A stretch of 64,000 nucleotides of DNA, from assembly GCF_002210285.1 (NCBI RefSeq), contig NZ_MWQE01000002.1:1-64000 (forward strand), given 5' to 3'. Made by a program: the position numbers and the translations under genes. The notes under the pieces were generated by a model. It was not told where the DNA came from, made no database searches, and worked only from the letters and a program-made list of their open reading frames with translations. Positions 36,714-45,016 of this stretch are shown piece after piece. This stretch comes from Fibrobacter sp. UWR2. GTDB taxonomy: Bacteria > Fibrobacterota > Fibrobacteria > Fibrobacterales > Fibrobacteraceae. The first letter of the stretch is position 1. Each line of letters begins with the position of its first letter.

Positions 36714-37979
36714 ATGCGCAAAATCTACATGGCAGGCATGAGCCACAAGGTGGCAGAAATTGCAATCCGCGAAAAGTTCTACATCGCGATGGATGTCAAG
36801 ACTGCTGCGCTTGAAAAATCCCCGTTTGACGAACTCCTGATCCTTGCGACCTGCAACCGCACTGAAGTCTACGTGGCTTCTGACCGAGTAATTGACGAAT
36901 CGGAACTTGTGCGGTATGTGTGTGGGTTGGCAGGGCAGAACTACGACGATTTTGCCAAGTTTTTCTATTTCAAGTCGGGAGATGAGGTTGTCCACCATGT
37001 GATGAACGTGTGTGCCGGGCTCGATTCTGTGGCGGTGGGCGAGGACCAGATATTACACCAGATTGGCCGTGCATACGAGACGGCACATTCGCTCCAAGCG
37101 ACGGGCAATACCCTGAACAAGTTGTTCCAGGGGGCAATCCACACCACCAAGCGCATCAAGACCGAGACGAACCTGAGTAAGCTTAGTTGCAACATCCCGT
37201 TCTTGGCGATGAAGCAGGTGCTGCATACGTTTAACGACCTTGAAAACCGTACCGTGTATATTGTTGGGCTTGGCGAAATGGGTTCGCTGATGCTCAAGTA
37301 TGTGCAGGAATACACGACGAACATCTATGCTAGCAGCAAGACATTTGCGAATGCCGAAAAGTTCGCGGACGTGCTTACCCCCGTGAAGTACGAGGACCGC
37401 TATAGCGTGCTGGGCAAATGCGACGTGGTTATCCTCTGCAGTGCCTGCCAGGAACCCATCGTCACGAAGAATGAATTTTCCGGCGCCGGAAATACATGCC
37501 ACTTGGTAGTTGACCTCGGTAGCCCGCGCAATGCGGAAGCAAGCGTCGGGGAATTGCCTGGCGTGGAATACGTGTGTGTCGATGACCTGGAAAAGATTGT
37601 TTCCGAGAACCGCCGCCTGCGCATGGAAGAATTAGATGCCGCGCAGAAGATTCTGAAGGAAGGCATTGACGAGTTCGTGCACTGGAACAGCATGGATGAG
37701 GTCTCGAAAGAGATAAATGTGTATGCGGAACGCATGGTGCGCTCGGCAAACGAAGATGCCGAAAAATTGTTGCGGTCGATGCCGGACTTGCCGGAAGAAG
37801 ACTGTAGGCGGATTGCGATGATGTACGAGCGCTTTGCCAAGAAGATGGCAAATGACTACCTGTACAAGGTGAAGGCCGGCAATTCGCCCGAAGACGTGAA
37901 AATTTTCCTTAAATGTCTAGATCAGTCTGACAAACGTCATTCCGCACTTGATGCGGAATCTCTGGGAGGGGAGAATTAG
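36714..37979 (+). CDS. hemA: Glutamyl-tRNA reductase
   Basis: First committed step of C5 tetrapyrrole synthesis: glutamyl-tRNA to glutamate semialdehyde, NADPH-dependent. The catalytic Cys47 is in 'LATCNRTEVY'; 'GLDSVAVGEDQILHQIGRAYE', the NADPH fold 'VYIVGLGEMGSLML' and the C-terminal dimer helix are present. The last ~13 residues ('RHSALDAESLGGEN') are encoded by a perfect palindrome (37939-37959) and lie beyond the natural end of the family, so the tail is repeat-derived. hemC starts directly at the next base. First gene of the hemA-hemC-cobA/hemD-chelatase operon. Confidence 0.95.
   Translation: MRKIYMAGMSHKVAEIAIREKFYIAMDVKTAALEKSPFDELLILATCNRTEVYVASDRVIDESELVRYVCGLAGQNYDDFAKFFYFKSGDEVVHHVMNVCAGLDSVAVGEDQILHQIGRAYETAHSLQATGNTLNKLFQGAIHTTKRIKTETNLSKLSCNIPFLAMKQVLHTFNDLENRTVYIVGLGEMGSLMLKYVQEYTTNIYASSKTFANAEKFADVLTPVKYEDRYSVLGKCDVVILCSACQEPIVTKNEFSGAGNTCHLVVDLGSPRNAEASVGELPGVEYVCVDDLEKIVSENRRLRMEELDAAQKILKEGIDEFVHWNSMDEVSKEINVYAERMVRSANEDAEKLLRSMPDLPEEDCRRIAMMYERFAKKMANDYLYKVKAGNSPEDVKIFLKCLDQSDKRHSALDAESLGGEN
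37936..37961 (+). repeat. GTCAT palindrome in the hemA 3' end
   Basis: GTC then ATTCCGCA (37939-37946), loop cttga, TGCGGAAT (37952-37959), then CT. Perfect 8 bp stem, translated in frame as the HemA tail. Confidence 0.8.
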
Positions 37980-38918
37980 ATGCGAGACTCCTTGCTACGC
38001 ATTGCGACCCGCAAGAGCGCCCTTGCCGTGGCGCAGACTACGCTTGCCGCCAAGGTCCTCGTGTCGTCGAACCCTGGGCTTGAATACGAACTCGTGCCGA
38101 TGACGACCGAGGGCGACCGAAGGCTCGACAAGTCCCTTGCGAGCTTCGGTGGCAAGGGCGTGTTCATCAAGGAACTCGAAGTTGCCCTGCTCGAAGGCCG
38201 CGCCGACATTGCGGTGCATAGCCTCAAGGACATGCCGGCAGAAGTTATGCCGGAATTCAAGTTGGCCGCAGTCCTGAAGCGTGAGGACCCGCGCGATGCG
38301 TTTATTGCCCACGGGGGAGTGAACGGCAAAAGGTTCATGGACTTGCCCTCAGGTGCCCGCGTCGGTACGGGCAGCATCCGCAGGGTAGTGCAACTCAAGG
38401 CGCTCCGTCCGGACCTGGAATACGTGCCTATCCGCGGGAACATCCAGACGCGTCTCTCGAAACTTGAAGAACTTGACGGCGTCGTGCTGGCGGCTGCCGG
38501 CCTCAAGCGCATGGGCCTTGCTGACCAGGTGACGGAGTATTTCGATACGGACAAGGTATTGCCGGCTTCTGGCCAGGGAATTTTGGCCATAGAGACTCTG
38601 GCGGATAACGCGCAGGTTGCGGGCATCCTCGCTCGTGTAAACGACGCTCCCACCTATTGCATTGCCGTTGCCGAGATGGCCTTCCTCAAGGCGCTCAATG
38701 CGGGTTGTCAGTTCCCGGTGGCGAGTTTTGCGGAATTCGTCCAGGGTTCGGGTGCCGAGAATGCGGACGCTGCGCCGGTAATGAAAATTCGCGGAATCTA
38801 CTGGGACGAGGCGTCTAAACGGTTGCTCCGTGCGGAATGTTGCGGTCCGGTTATGACAATTGAGGCGGCGCGCGAGGCGGGAATTGCTCTTGCGGGCAAG
38901 ATTCGCGAACAGCTATAG
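37980..38918 (+). CDS. hemC: Hydroxymethylbilane synthase
   Basis: Polymerises four porphobilinogens into hydroxymethylbilane. The 312 aa chain has the opening 'LLRIATRKSALAVAQT', the 'DIAVHSLKDMPAE' loop with the catalytic Asp, 'RVGTGSIRRVVQLKALRPDL' and the dipyrromethane cofactor attachment Cys243 in 'LNAGCQFPVASF'. The family's usual EGGC is NAGC here. Start ATG follows the hemA stop without a gap; cobA-hemD follows 17 bp later. Confidence 0.95.
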   Translation: MRDSLLRIATRKSALAVAQTTLAAKVLVSSNPGLEYELVPMTTEGDRRLDKSLASFGGKGVFIKELEVALLEGRADIAVHSLKDMPAEVMPEFKLAAVLKREDPRDAFIAHGGVNGKRFMDLPSGARVGTGSIRRVVQLKALRPDLEYVPIRGNIQTRLSKLEELDGVVLAAAGLKRMGLADQVTEYFDTDKVLPASGQGILAIETLADNAQVAGILARVNDAPTYCIAVAEMAFLKALNAGCQFPVASFAEFVQGSGAENADAAPVMKIRGIYWDEASKRLLRAECCGPVMTIEAAREAGIALAGKIREQL

Positions 38919-38935
38919 TGTATTGAGGGTTTGTA

Positions 38936-40459
38936 ATGAGCGGTGCTGGAAAGGTTTACTTGATTGGTGCGGGTCCTGGCGATCCGGGGCTCTTGACGCT
39001 CCGCGGTAAGGAAATTATTGAGAAGGCCGATGTTGTGGTCTATGACCGCCTTGTTTCGCCCGCGATTCTTTCGTTCTGCAATCCCAAGGCGAAGATGGTG
39101 GATGTGGGCAAGATGCCGACGCATCACAAGGTCAAACAGTCCGAAATCAACAAACTTCTGGTGCAGTTCGCCAACGAGATGCCCGGCGCGACTATTGCGC
39201 GCCTCAAGGGAGGCGACCCGTTCGTGTTCGGGCGTGGCGGCGAGGAGGCTCTGGAACTTGTTGCTGCCGGTATAGAATTTGAGGTGGTTCCGGGCATTAC
39301 GTCTGCAATCTCGGTGCCTGCGTATGCGGGTATCCCCGTAAGTCATCGTGGCATTGCGACGAGTTTTCATATCATCACCGGGCATGAAAAGGCGGAGTCG
39401 AACGGAGAACTTTCCCTCGACTTCGAGGCGCTCGCGAAGTGTCCCGGTACCCTCATCTTCCTGATGGGTATTGCCAACATGGACTTTATTGCGCACCGGC
39501 TTATGGAATGCGGTAAGGCCCCGAAAACTCCGCTCGCCTTTATCGAGAAGGGCACGACCCCGTACCAGCGCACTGTCATGGCGACGCTCGAGACTGCGGG
39601 GGAGACGATTGCTCGCGAAAACGTGACGGCGCCCGCGATTACAATCATGGGCGGCGTCGTGGAACTCGGCAACAAGCTTGCATGGAAAAAGAACTTGCCG
39701 CTTTCGGGCAAGCGCCTCGTGGTGACGCGTGCCGCAAAGCAGTCTAGCGGGATTACCGCACGCCTCACGGCCCTCGGTGCCGAAGTTATCGAAACTCCGA
39801 TGATCGAGACCCGCGCGCTCGATTGCCCGCACGTCATTCCGGCCTCCGAGCCGGAATCTGTCGACTTCAACACTCTCGCGAATTTTGACATCCTTGCCTT
39901 CACGAGCACGAACGGCGTGGAAAGTTTCTTCAGACAGTTGTTCGCCGCGGGCTTTGACGTGCGCGTGCTTGCCGGCAAGAAGATTGTGAGTGTGGGGAAG
40001 ATTACCGAAAAGAAGTTGCTGGAATATGGCATTCGCTGCGATTACGTGCCCGAAGACCATACCGGCGAAGGCCTCGGAAAGCTGCTGGCCTCGCTCCCTG
40101 TGGACCAGTCTCGCATCCTTCTGCTGCAGGGCAATCTTGCCGACGATACCCTGCTCAAACTGCTCCCGCAGGCGACCCGCTGGGTGGTCTACGAAACGCT
40201 CCCGGTGGCTGAACTCCCCGAATGGAAGCGAGATGCAGTTGCCGGCGCCGATTCCGTCGTGTTCGCGAGCACCAGCGCCGTCGAAAATTTCAGTGCCCTA
40301 GCCGCACCCATCGACAGCGAACCCCGTCTCGCTTTCTGCATCGGCCGCATGACAGAATCTGCCGCCCGCAAGCACGGCTTTGAAACCGTCACCTCCGACG
40401 AAACGACGATGGATTCCCTCGTAAAGAAGATTGTTGATTTTTATTCCCAGGAATCTTGA
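38936..40459 (+). CDS. cobA-hemD: Fused uroporphyrinogen-III C-methyltransferase / uroporphyrinogen-III synthase
   Basis: Bifunctional 507 aa protein. Residues 1-250 are SUMT (CobA): 'VYLIGAGPGDPGLLTLRGKEII', 'ARLKGGDPFVFGRGGEEAL', 'VVPGITSAISVPAYAGIPVSHR'. Residues about 255-507 are HemD: 'RLVVTRAAKQSSGITARLTALGAEVIETP', 'FDILAFTSTNGVESFF', 'DSVVFASTSAVENF'. HemD closes hydroxymethylbilane to uroporphyrinogen III and SUMT methylates it to precorrin-2, so the fusion channels flux to siroheme. Between the first HemD strand and 'FDILAF' sits an extra stretch 'CPHVIPASEPESVDFNTLAN' coded by a palindrome (39833-39859). Confidence 0.93.
   Translation: MSGAGKVYLIGAGPGDPGLLTLRGKEIIEKADVVVYDRLVSPAILSFCNPKAKMVDVGKMPTHHKVKQSEINKLLVQFANEMPGATIARLKGGDPFVFGRGGEEALELVAAGIEFEVVPGITSAISVPAYAGIPVSHRGIATSFHIITGHEKAESNGELSLDFEALAKCPGTLIFLMGIANMDFIAHRLMECGKAPKTPLAFIEKGTTPYQRTVMATLETAGETIARENVTAPAITIMGGVVELGNKLAWKKNLPLSGKRLVVTRAAKQSSGITARLTALGAEVIETPMIETRALDCPHVIPASEPESVDFNTLANFDILAFTSTNGVESFFRQLFAAGFDVRVLAGKKIVSVGKITEKKLLEYGIRCDYVPEDHTGEGLGKLLASLPVDQSRILLLQGNLADDTLLKLLPQATRWVVYETLPVAELPEWKRDAVAGADSVVFASTSAVENFSALAAPIDSEPRLAFCIGRMTESAARKHGFETVTSDETTMDSLVKKIVDFYSQES
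39833..39859 (+). repeat. GTCAT palindrome inside the hemD part
   Basis: GTC then ATTCCGGC (39836-39843), loop ctccga, GCCGGAAT (39850-39857), CT. Perfect 8 bp stem inserted in frame within a structural domain. Confidence 0.8.
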
Positions 40460-40477
40460 TTCTTCATTCCACATTTT

Positions 40478-41419
40478 ATGAAAGCTATTCTGATTATCGC
40501 GCATCACTGCATTCTACCTGGGGCCTACAAGGGCTTCGAAGGTATTTTGGACAAACTTCATCATGATTTGCCCGGCACGCGTGTCGCAAGTACGAGCCTG
40601 TTGGATTTGGAAAACGACCTGCGCACACTCCTCCGCGAAGATGTAGAATCGGTGACGCTCCTGCCGTTCCTGCTTTTGAACGGCCAGCATACGAAAAACG
40701 ATGTTCCCCGTGTGGTCGCTAAGCTGCAGGAGGAATTTCCGCAGATTCCTATAACGCTTATGCCTTGCCTCGGCGACTGGAAGGAATTTGCCGGTATGGT
40801 TGTGAACGGCATCCGCAATGCGCAATTAGACGAAAGAACGCCCGCTGACGCGGGCTACAGACGAAAGACGAAAGAAAATAATGGCATTGTTGAAGGAAAT
40901 CGTCTTTCGTCTAAAACATCAAACCTTTTTTCCATCGAGCTGAATCTCGAAGGTCGTAACGTTCTCGTGGTGGGCGGTGGCCGTATTGCATTGCGTAAGG
41001 TCAGGACGCTCCTGCCGACGGGAGCCCGCATCACCGTGGTTGCGCCGCAGTTCGACCCTGAATTTGATGCGCTTAAGTTCGGCGAAGGCGCTGACCCGTC
41101 GGCTTCGATTACTTTAAAGAATCGTCCTTACGAACCGCTCGACCTCCGAGGCATCTTCATGGTCTTTATCTGCACGGACCATCCGGCAGTCAATGCACAG
41201 GTTTCTAACGATGCCCGCGCCCGCCGTATTTTGGTCAATAACGCCTGCGACTACCTCGATGGCGACTTCATCGTGCCCGCCCGTATGGATTTTGGCGAAA
41301 ATATCGCCGTGACCGTCTCCACGCAGGGCCGTGCCCCCTCGCTTGCCAAGAAACTCAAGCAGCACATCCAGGAAACCTGGCGCGACGCCCTGGAAAAAAT
41401 CGAGCGCGAATTCAAATAG
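40478..41419 (+). CDS. Fused sirohydrochlorin chelatase-like / precorrin-2 dehydrogenase
   Basis: A 313 aa bifunctional protein. Residues 1-115 resemble CbiK/SirB-type chelatases: 'ILIIAHHCILPGAYKGFE' supplies one His and 'LLPFLLLNGQHTKNDVP' the second. Residues about 150-313 are the SirC/CysG N-terminal dehydrogenase: 'LNLEGRNVLVVGGGRIALRKVRTLLPTGARITVVAP', 'VNNACDYLDGDFIVPA', 'VTVSTQGRAPSLAKKLK'. Together they turn precorrin-2 into siroheme, the substrate of AhbAB. The linker (about 117-148) is encoded by a palindromic element (40828-40912). This domain order, chelatase first, is unusual. An intrinsic terminator follows. Confidence 0.87.
   Translation: MKAILIIAHHCILPGAYKGFEGILDKLHHDLPGTRVASTSLLDLENDLRTLLREDVESVTLLPFLLLNGQHTKNDVPRVVAKLQEEFPQIPITLMPCLGDWKEFAGMVVNGIRNAQLDERTPADAGYRRKTKENNGIVEGNRLSSKTSNLFSIELNLEGRNVLVVGGGRIALRKVRTLLPTGARITVVAPQFDPEFDALKFGEGADPSASITLKNRPYEPLDLRGIFMVFICTDHPAVNAQVSNDARARRILVNNACDYLDGDFIVPARMDFGENIAVTVSTQGRAPSLAKKLKQHIQETWRDALEKIEREFK
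40828..40912. repeat. Palindromic element in the chelatase-dehydrogenase linker
   Basis: AGACGAAAGACG (40859-40870) and CGTCTTTCGTCT (40901-40912) are perfectly inverted; GCCCGC/GCGGGC (40840-40855) form another hairpin and agacgaaag recurs at 40828-40836. The whole block is translated in frame. Confidence 0.75.
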
Positions 41420-41436
41420 TGCGAACTTAAAGCAAA

Positions 41437-41463
41437 AAAACGGCCGCGAAATGCTGCCGTTTT
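41437..41463. terminator. Bidirectional terminator between the heme operon and argS
   Basis: AAAACGGC and GCCGTTTT around an 11-nt loop, between converging genes; works on either strand. Confidence 0.85.
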
Positions 41464-41483
41464 AATATTTGCAGGAGCCTTCC

Positions 41484-43211
41484 TTACATTTGCCTGATGG
41501 GGAAGAGTCCGAGCAGGTCGAGCACGTTTTCGAGCACAATCTGCGTGGCCTGAACCAGGAACAGGCGGGACTTCTCTTCGGCGGAACCGAGCACACGGTC
41601 TTCGTGGATGAACTTGTGCGCGGCTTCTGCGATTTCAAGGGCGTACTGGGCGAGAACGCTCGGTTCGTCACCGGCGACAGCGTCCAGAATCTTCTTGCCC
41701 TTCTTTGACAGGATGTTGATGAGGCTGTATGCGGCATCGTCGCTGAGTTCGGCAAAGTTCACGTCCTTGATTGCGGCGGCGAGGTCCGCGCGTTCAATGC
41801 CGGCCTTGCGCATAATGCTGCAGAGGCGCACGTGGGCGTTCTGCACATACGGACCAGTATCGCCTTCGAAGCTCATCACGGCATCCCAATCGAAGCGCAC
41901 GTCCTTCAGGCGGCTGTTCTTCAAGTCGTTGAAGGTGAGTGCAGAAATACCGATCTGGCGGGCGATGAGTTCCTTGTTTTCAAGATTCGGATTCTTCTCG
42001 TCGATGAATTCGAGAATCTTCTTCTGGGCGGCTTCAATCACGTCGCGAAGCAGGCTTGCGGTACCCGTACGGGTCTTGCCCTTTTCCCACTTGCCGTCCA
42101 CCAGCTGCAGAATCACGCCGAACGGAATGTGGTACATGTCCTTGTACCATTCGCGGCCCATCTTCTTAAGCACGTGGAACACTTGCTTAAAGTGCAGAGC
42201 CTGTCCGAGGTCCACCACGTAAAGGCACTTGTCGAAGTTGTATTCCTTCTTGCGGTAGCAGGCGGCAGCGAGGTCGCGGGTTGCGTACAAGGTAGAACCG
42301 TCGCTCTTGCGGATAAGGCAGGGGTTCAGGTCGAATTCGTCGAGCATCACCACGTCCAAATCCTGGCTCTTGACCATCAGGTTCTTTTCGCGGAGTTCGT
42401 CGAGAATGGCGGGAATCTTGTCTTCGAAGAAGGATTCGCCGGTGTAGTGGTCAAAGCCCACGCCCATCATGTCGTAGATGCGCATGAGTTCTTTGAGCGT
42501 TGCGGCGCGGAAAGCGGTCCAGAGCTTGCGGTAGAATTCGTCACCCTGTTCGAGCTTGGTGAAAGCGGCGCGGGCTTCGTCTTCGAGGCCCGGCTCTTCC
42601 TTGCTGGCCTTGGAGAAGGCGGCATAAAGGATGTTGAGTTCCTTCACGGTGAGGCTATCGAGCGTGGCGTCGTCCGTCGGGCGGTTTTCACGCAGGTACA
42701 TCACGATGAGCTTGCCGAATGCGGTACCCCAGTCGCCCAGGTGATTGATGCGTTCCACCTTGTAGCCTGCGGCCTTGTAGATGCGGGAAAGCGAGTTTCC
42801 GATCATCGTGGAGCGCAGGTGGTGGAAGGCGAGTTCCTTGCCGATGTTCGGGGAACTGAAGTCGATGCACACGACCTTGCCATTCGGGTCGGCGTGCCCG
42901 TATTCCAAACCCTTCGCGGCGATTTCTTCGAGAGTCGACTTCGCGAGGAATCCGCGGTCGATGAAGAAGTTCAGGTAGCCGTTCACGGCTTCCACCTTCG
43001 AAAGTCCTGCGGGGAGCTTCACCTGGGCGGCGAGGTCTTCCGCAATCATCTTCGGGGCCTTGCGCATCACCTTCGCGAGCGAAAAGCAAGGGATGGTGAA
43101 GTTGCCGTGGCTGGTGTCAGGCGGCACGGAGATAAGCTTTAAAGCGGCTTCCTTCTCGAAGGAACCGGTGGCGGCGAGCGCCTCTGCGATTTCTTGCTCA
43201 AACGAGTTCAT
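41484..43211 (-). CDS. argS: Arginyl-tRNA synthetase
   Basis: Class I synthetase, 575 aa from the ATG at 43211 (a GTG two codons upstream is possible). The N-terminal Add1 domain ('GYLNFFID'), catalytic fold ('FSSPNIGKEL', 'HLGDWGTAFGKLI', 'YATRDLAAACYR', 'FHVLKKMG') and the anticodon-binding DALR domain with final 'PIRQM' are all present. The HIGH motif is strongly altered: residues 128-131 read AFHH, losing the first His and the Gly. The KMSK loop reads 'KGKTRTGT', which is common for ArgS. Its start overlaps the end of rsfS by 14 bp. Confidence 0.93.
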   Translation of the reverse strand: MNSFEQEIAEALAATGSFEKEAALKLISVPPDTSHGNFTIPCFSLAKVMRKAPKMIAEDLAAQVKLPAGLSKVEAVNGYLNFFIDRGFLAKSTLEEIAAKGLEYGHADPNGKVVCIDFSSPNIGKELAFHHLRSTMIGNSLSRIYKAAGYKVERINHLGDWGTAFGKLIVMYLRENRPTDDATLDSLTVKELNILYAAFSKASKEEPGLEDEARAAFTKLEQGDEFYRKLWTAFRAATLKELMRIYDMMGVGFDHYTGESFFEDKIPAILDELREKNLMVKSQDLDVVMLDEFDLNPCLIRKSDGSTLYATRDLAAACYRKKEYNFDKCLYVVDLGQALHFKQVFHVLKKMGREWYKDMYHIPFGVILQLVDGKWEKGKTRTGTASLLRDVIEAAQKKILEFIDEKNPNLENKELIARQIGISALTFNDLKNSRLKDVRFDWDAVMSFEGDTGPYVQNAHVRLCSIMRKAGIERADLAAAIKDVNFAELSDDAAYSLINILSKKGKKILDAVAGDEPSVLAQYALEIAEAAHKFIHEDRVLGSAEEKSRLFLVQATQIVLENVLDLLGLFPIRQM

Positions 43212-43614
43212 CTTCACTGCTCTTCTTCTTGGTGGTCTTCTTCACAAAGTCATTTTCTTCGAGTTCCACAATCTTGCCGTCGGCGTACAGGCGGTCAAGC
43301 GAAATCTCGTTGCGCTTTTCTTCTTCGAACAGGTGGACCATCAGGTCTAATCCGGCATCGAACACGGCCCAGCGCACGCCTTCCTTGTATTCCACGCCCA
43401 CGGACGGGAGCTTGTTGGCCTTGAACTCCTTGCGCAGTTCGTTCAGAATAGCCTGCATCTGGGCTTCGCTCTCGCAGGTGGCCACGAGGAAGTAGTCGGT
43501 CACGTCCTTGATGCCGCGCAGGTCAATCAACTGCACGTTCTGGGCGCGCAACTCAAACAGGATGCTTGCGCCAATCTGGACGGATTCTGGCAAATCTTGC
43601 TTATTCTTTGTCAT
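43198..43614 (-). CDS. rsfS: Ribosome silencing factor RsfS
   Basis: RsfS/Iojap protein of 138 aa that binds uL14 and blocks subunit joining in poor growth. 'DLRGIKDVTDYFLVATCESEAQM', 'GVRWAVFDAGLDLMVHLF' and 'RNEISLDRLYAD' match the family. A charged C-terminal tail ('KKTTKKKSSEDE') extends past the usual end. It overlaps argS downstream and the LytR_C lipoprotein gene upstream (14 bp each), so the three are translationally coupled. Confidence 0.92.
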   Translation of the reverse strand: MTKNKQDLPESVQIGASILFELRAQNVQLIDLRGIKDVTDYFLVATCESEAQMQAILNELRKEFKANKLPSVGVEYKEGVRWAVFDAGLDLMVHLFEEEKRNEISLDRLYADGKIVELEENDFVKKTTKKKSSEDELV

Positions 43615-44038
43615 TTGTTTCTCCCTGTTCGGGTTCTATTATTTGTTTAAAATCCTTGCCTATATACACGGCTGCGTCTACGTACGAACGCTTGCTTACG
43701 ACGGTGAGGACATTCTTTGTCTGGAGCGTCTTGGCCAGTGCCTGAGCGCCTTCCCATTCCGGGTTGCGGAGCACCACGATGGTTTCGTCGTAGTTCTGCA
43801 ACTTGTCGTTTCCGAAACTTACCACGTCAAAACCGTTCTTGCGCAGGAATGTGCGCATCTTGGCGGCAGCACCCGGTTCACCGCAGCTGTTCAGCACTTC
43901 GATGTCGCCCTTGTAGCTACGTACAATATGTTCGACCGGAGTCTTCTTTTCTTCTTCGCAGCCTAGCAAAAGGAACGCCGCACATGCGGCTCCAGCGATG
44001 AAAGAGTAGTGAGTTGACTTGGCGAATTTTCTGTACAT
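43601..44038 (-). CDS. LytR_C-domain lipoprotein
   Basis: A 145 aa lipoprotein (lipobox 'LLLGC', Cys at about 27). The mature part matches the LytR/CpsA/Psr C-terminal domain: 'IEVLNSCGEPGAAAKMRTFLRKNGFDVVSFGN', 'ETIVVLRNPEWEGAQALAKTL', 'AAVYIGKDF'. This domain often lies beside rsfS in other bacteria, attached to LytR; here it is free-standing and lipid-anchored without the phosphotransferase domain. Role in the envelope is unknown. Confidence 0.85.
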   Translation of the reverse strand: MYRKFAKSTHYSFIAGAACAAFLLLGCEEEKKTPVEHIVRSYKGDIEVLNSCGEPGAAAKMRTFLRKNGFDVVSFGNDKLQNYDETIVVLRNPEWEGAQALAKTLQTKNVLTVVSKRSYVDAAVYIGKDFKQIIEPEQGETNDKE

Positions 44039-44066
44039 TTTCTATCGCCAAATTTAGAAAAATTTT

Positions 44067-44636
44067 TTACCTACACCAGAAGGATTCGCGCCATGGCGAG
44101 CATGGCCCGTATAGGCGGAATGGTCCGTAGGCCCTCAATGCGTCCTTTTCGTTCATGAGTACAAGCCTTATATAACTGTTTTCGGTGGGCTTGTATTCTA
44201 GAGCCAGCGCAGGCAGCACGAACTGGGGCTTCCCTTGCCGCATATCTTCCTTGCTGAACGGGCCGTCGTTAAACGTGGAACGAAACGGCATCCATAGGCC
44301 TAGATCCGCATACAGGTGCAAATCGGGTGTGAATTCGTAGGCGATGTGTGCGAGGAGACTGTTCTGGCTGATGCTTCCGAACGGTGTAGATAAAAAACTC
44401 ACGGAGTACGAGTAGGCGATTTTTAGGGCCGGGTCGAATGTGTCGTGCCTTACAAGGCGGTTCGGGTCGAAGCGGTCGTGGTTCCAGGGAATTCCGTCTT
44501 CGGGGATGGCGCTTGTAGTGTCTGCTACGGAATCCTGCCTGGCTGTGTCGGGTACACGAGCTATTGAATCCTTTGCAGGGCTTTCCGCAAAGGCCAGTGC
44601 TGCCGAGAATATGACAAAAAACAGCGTTGACCGCAT
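44067..44636 (-). CDS. Predicted outer-membrane protein
   Basis: A 189 aa protein from the ATG at 44636. A signal peptide (cleaved near 'AFA', residue 18) is followed by a Ser/Asp-rich segment and amphipathic strands ('FDPALKIAYSYSVSFLST', 'AHIAYEFTPDLHLYADLGLW', 'ALALEYKPTENSYIRLVLM'). An in-frame start further upstream would put a charged segment before the signal peptide and was rejected. TATATT sits 6 nt before the ATG, suggesting a leaderless transcript. No family assigned; a small barrel or barrel-like lipid-facing protein is likely. Confidence 0.7.
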   Translation of the reverse strand: MRSTLFFVIFSAALAFAESPAKDSIARVPDTARQDSVADTTSAIPEDGIPWNHDRFDPNRLVRHDTFDPALKIAYSYSVSFLSTPFGSISQNSLLAHIAYEFTPDLHLYADLGLWMPFRSTFNDGPFSKEDMRQGKPQFVLPALALEYKPTENSYIRLVLMNEKDALRAYGPFRLYGPCSPWRESFWCR

Positions 44637-44642
44637 GCCAAG

Positions 44643-44648
44643 AATATA
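44643..44648 (-). promoter_or_regulatory. -10-like hexamer abutting 44636 ATG
   Basis: TATATT on the minus strand, 6 nt (cttggc) before the start codon, inside the short gap after panD. Confidence 0.5.
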
Positions 44649-44659
44649 GCAAATGCTGA

Positions 44660-45007
44660 TTAGACGATTTCGTTCTTCGCGTTCACATGGACCACGGTGG
44701 GTTTCCATGTCTTCGCTTCGTCTTCGCTCATGGTGGCGTAGGCGACAATAATCACGAGGTCCCCGGGTTGTACCAGGCGTGCAGCCGCTCCGTTCAGGCA
44801 GATGACGCCGGAACCGGCGGGGCCTTCGATGACGTAGGTGTCCAGGCGATTGCCGTTATTCACGTCGAGCACGCCGACCTTTTCGAAGGGGAGGATGTTT
44901 GCGGCATCCATCAGGTCGCGCGCAATCGTAATCGAGCCTTCGTAATTGAGGTTCGCGTCTGTAACTGTTGCGCGATGGATTTTCGATTTTAGAAGTTCAA
45001 GCTGCAT
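44660..45007 (-). CDS. panD: Aspartate 1-decarboxylase
   Basis: Makes beta-alanine for pantothenate and CoA. The 115 aa chain is the right length; the self-cleaving Gly-Ser that generates the pyruvoyl group is in 'LNYEGSITI' (Ser at about 25). '[13 protein letters not shown]'-like (here '[13 protein letters not shown]'), '[26 protein letters not shown]' and 'PTVVHVN' follow the family. It is 9 bp after the upstream membrane-protein gene on the same strand. Confidence 0.96.
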   Translation of the reverse strand: MQLELLKSKIHRATVTDANLNYEGSITIARDLMDAANILPFEKVGVLDVNNGNRLDTYVIEGPAGSGVICLNGAAARLVQPGDLVIIVAYATMSEDEAKTWKPTVVHVNAKNEIV

Positions 45008-45016
45008 GGCGCTTGT

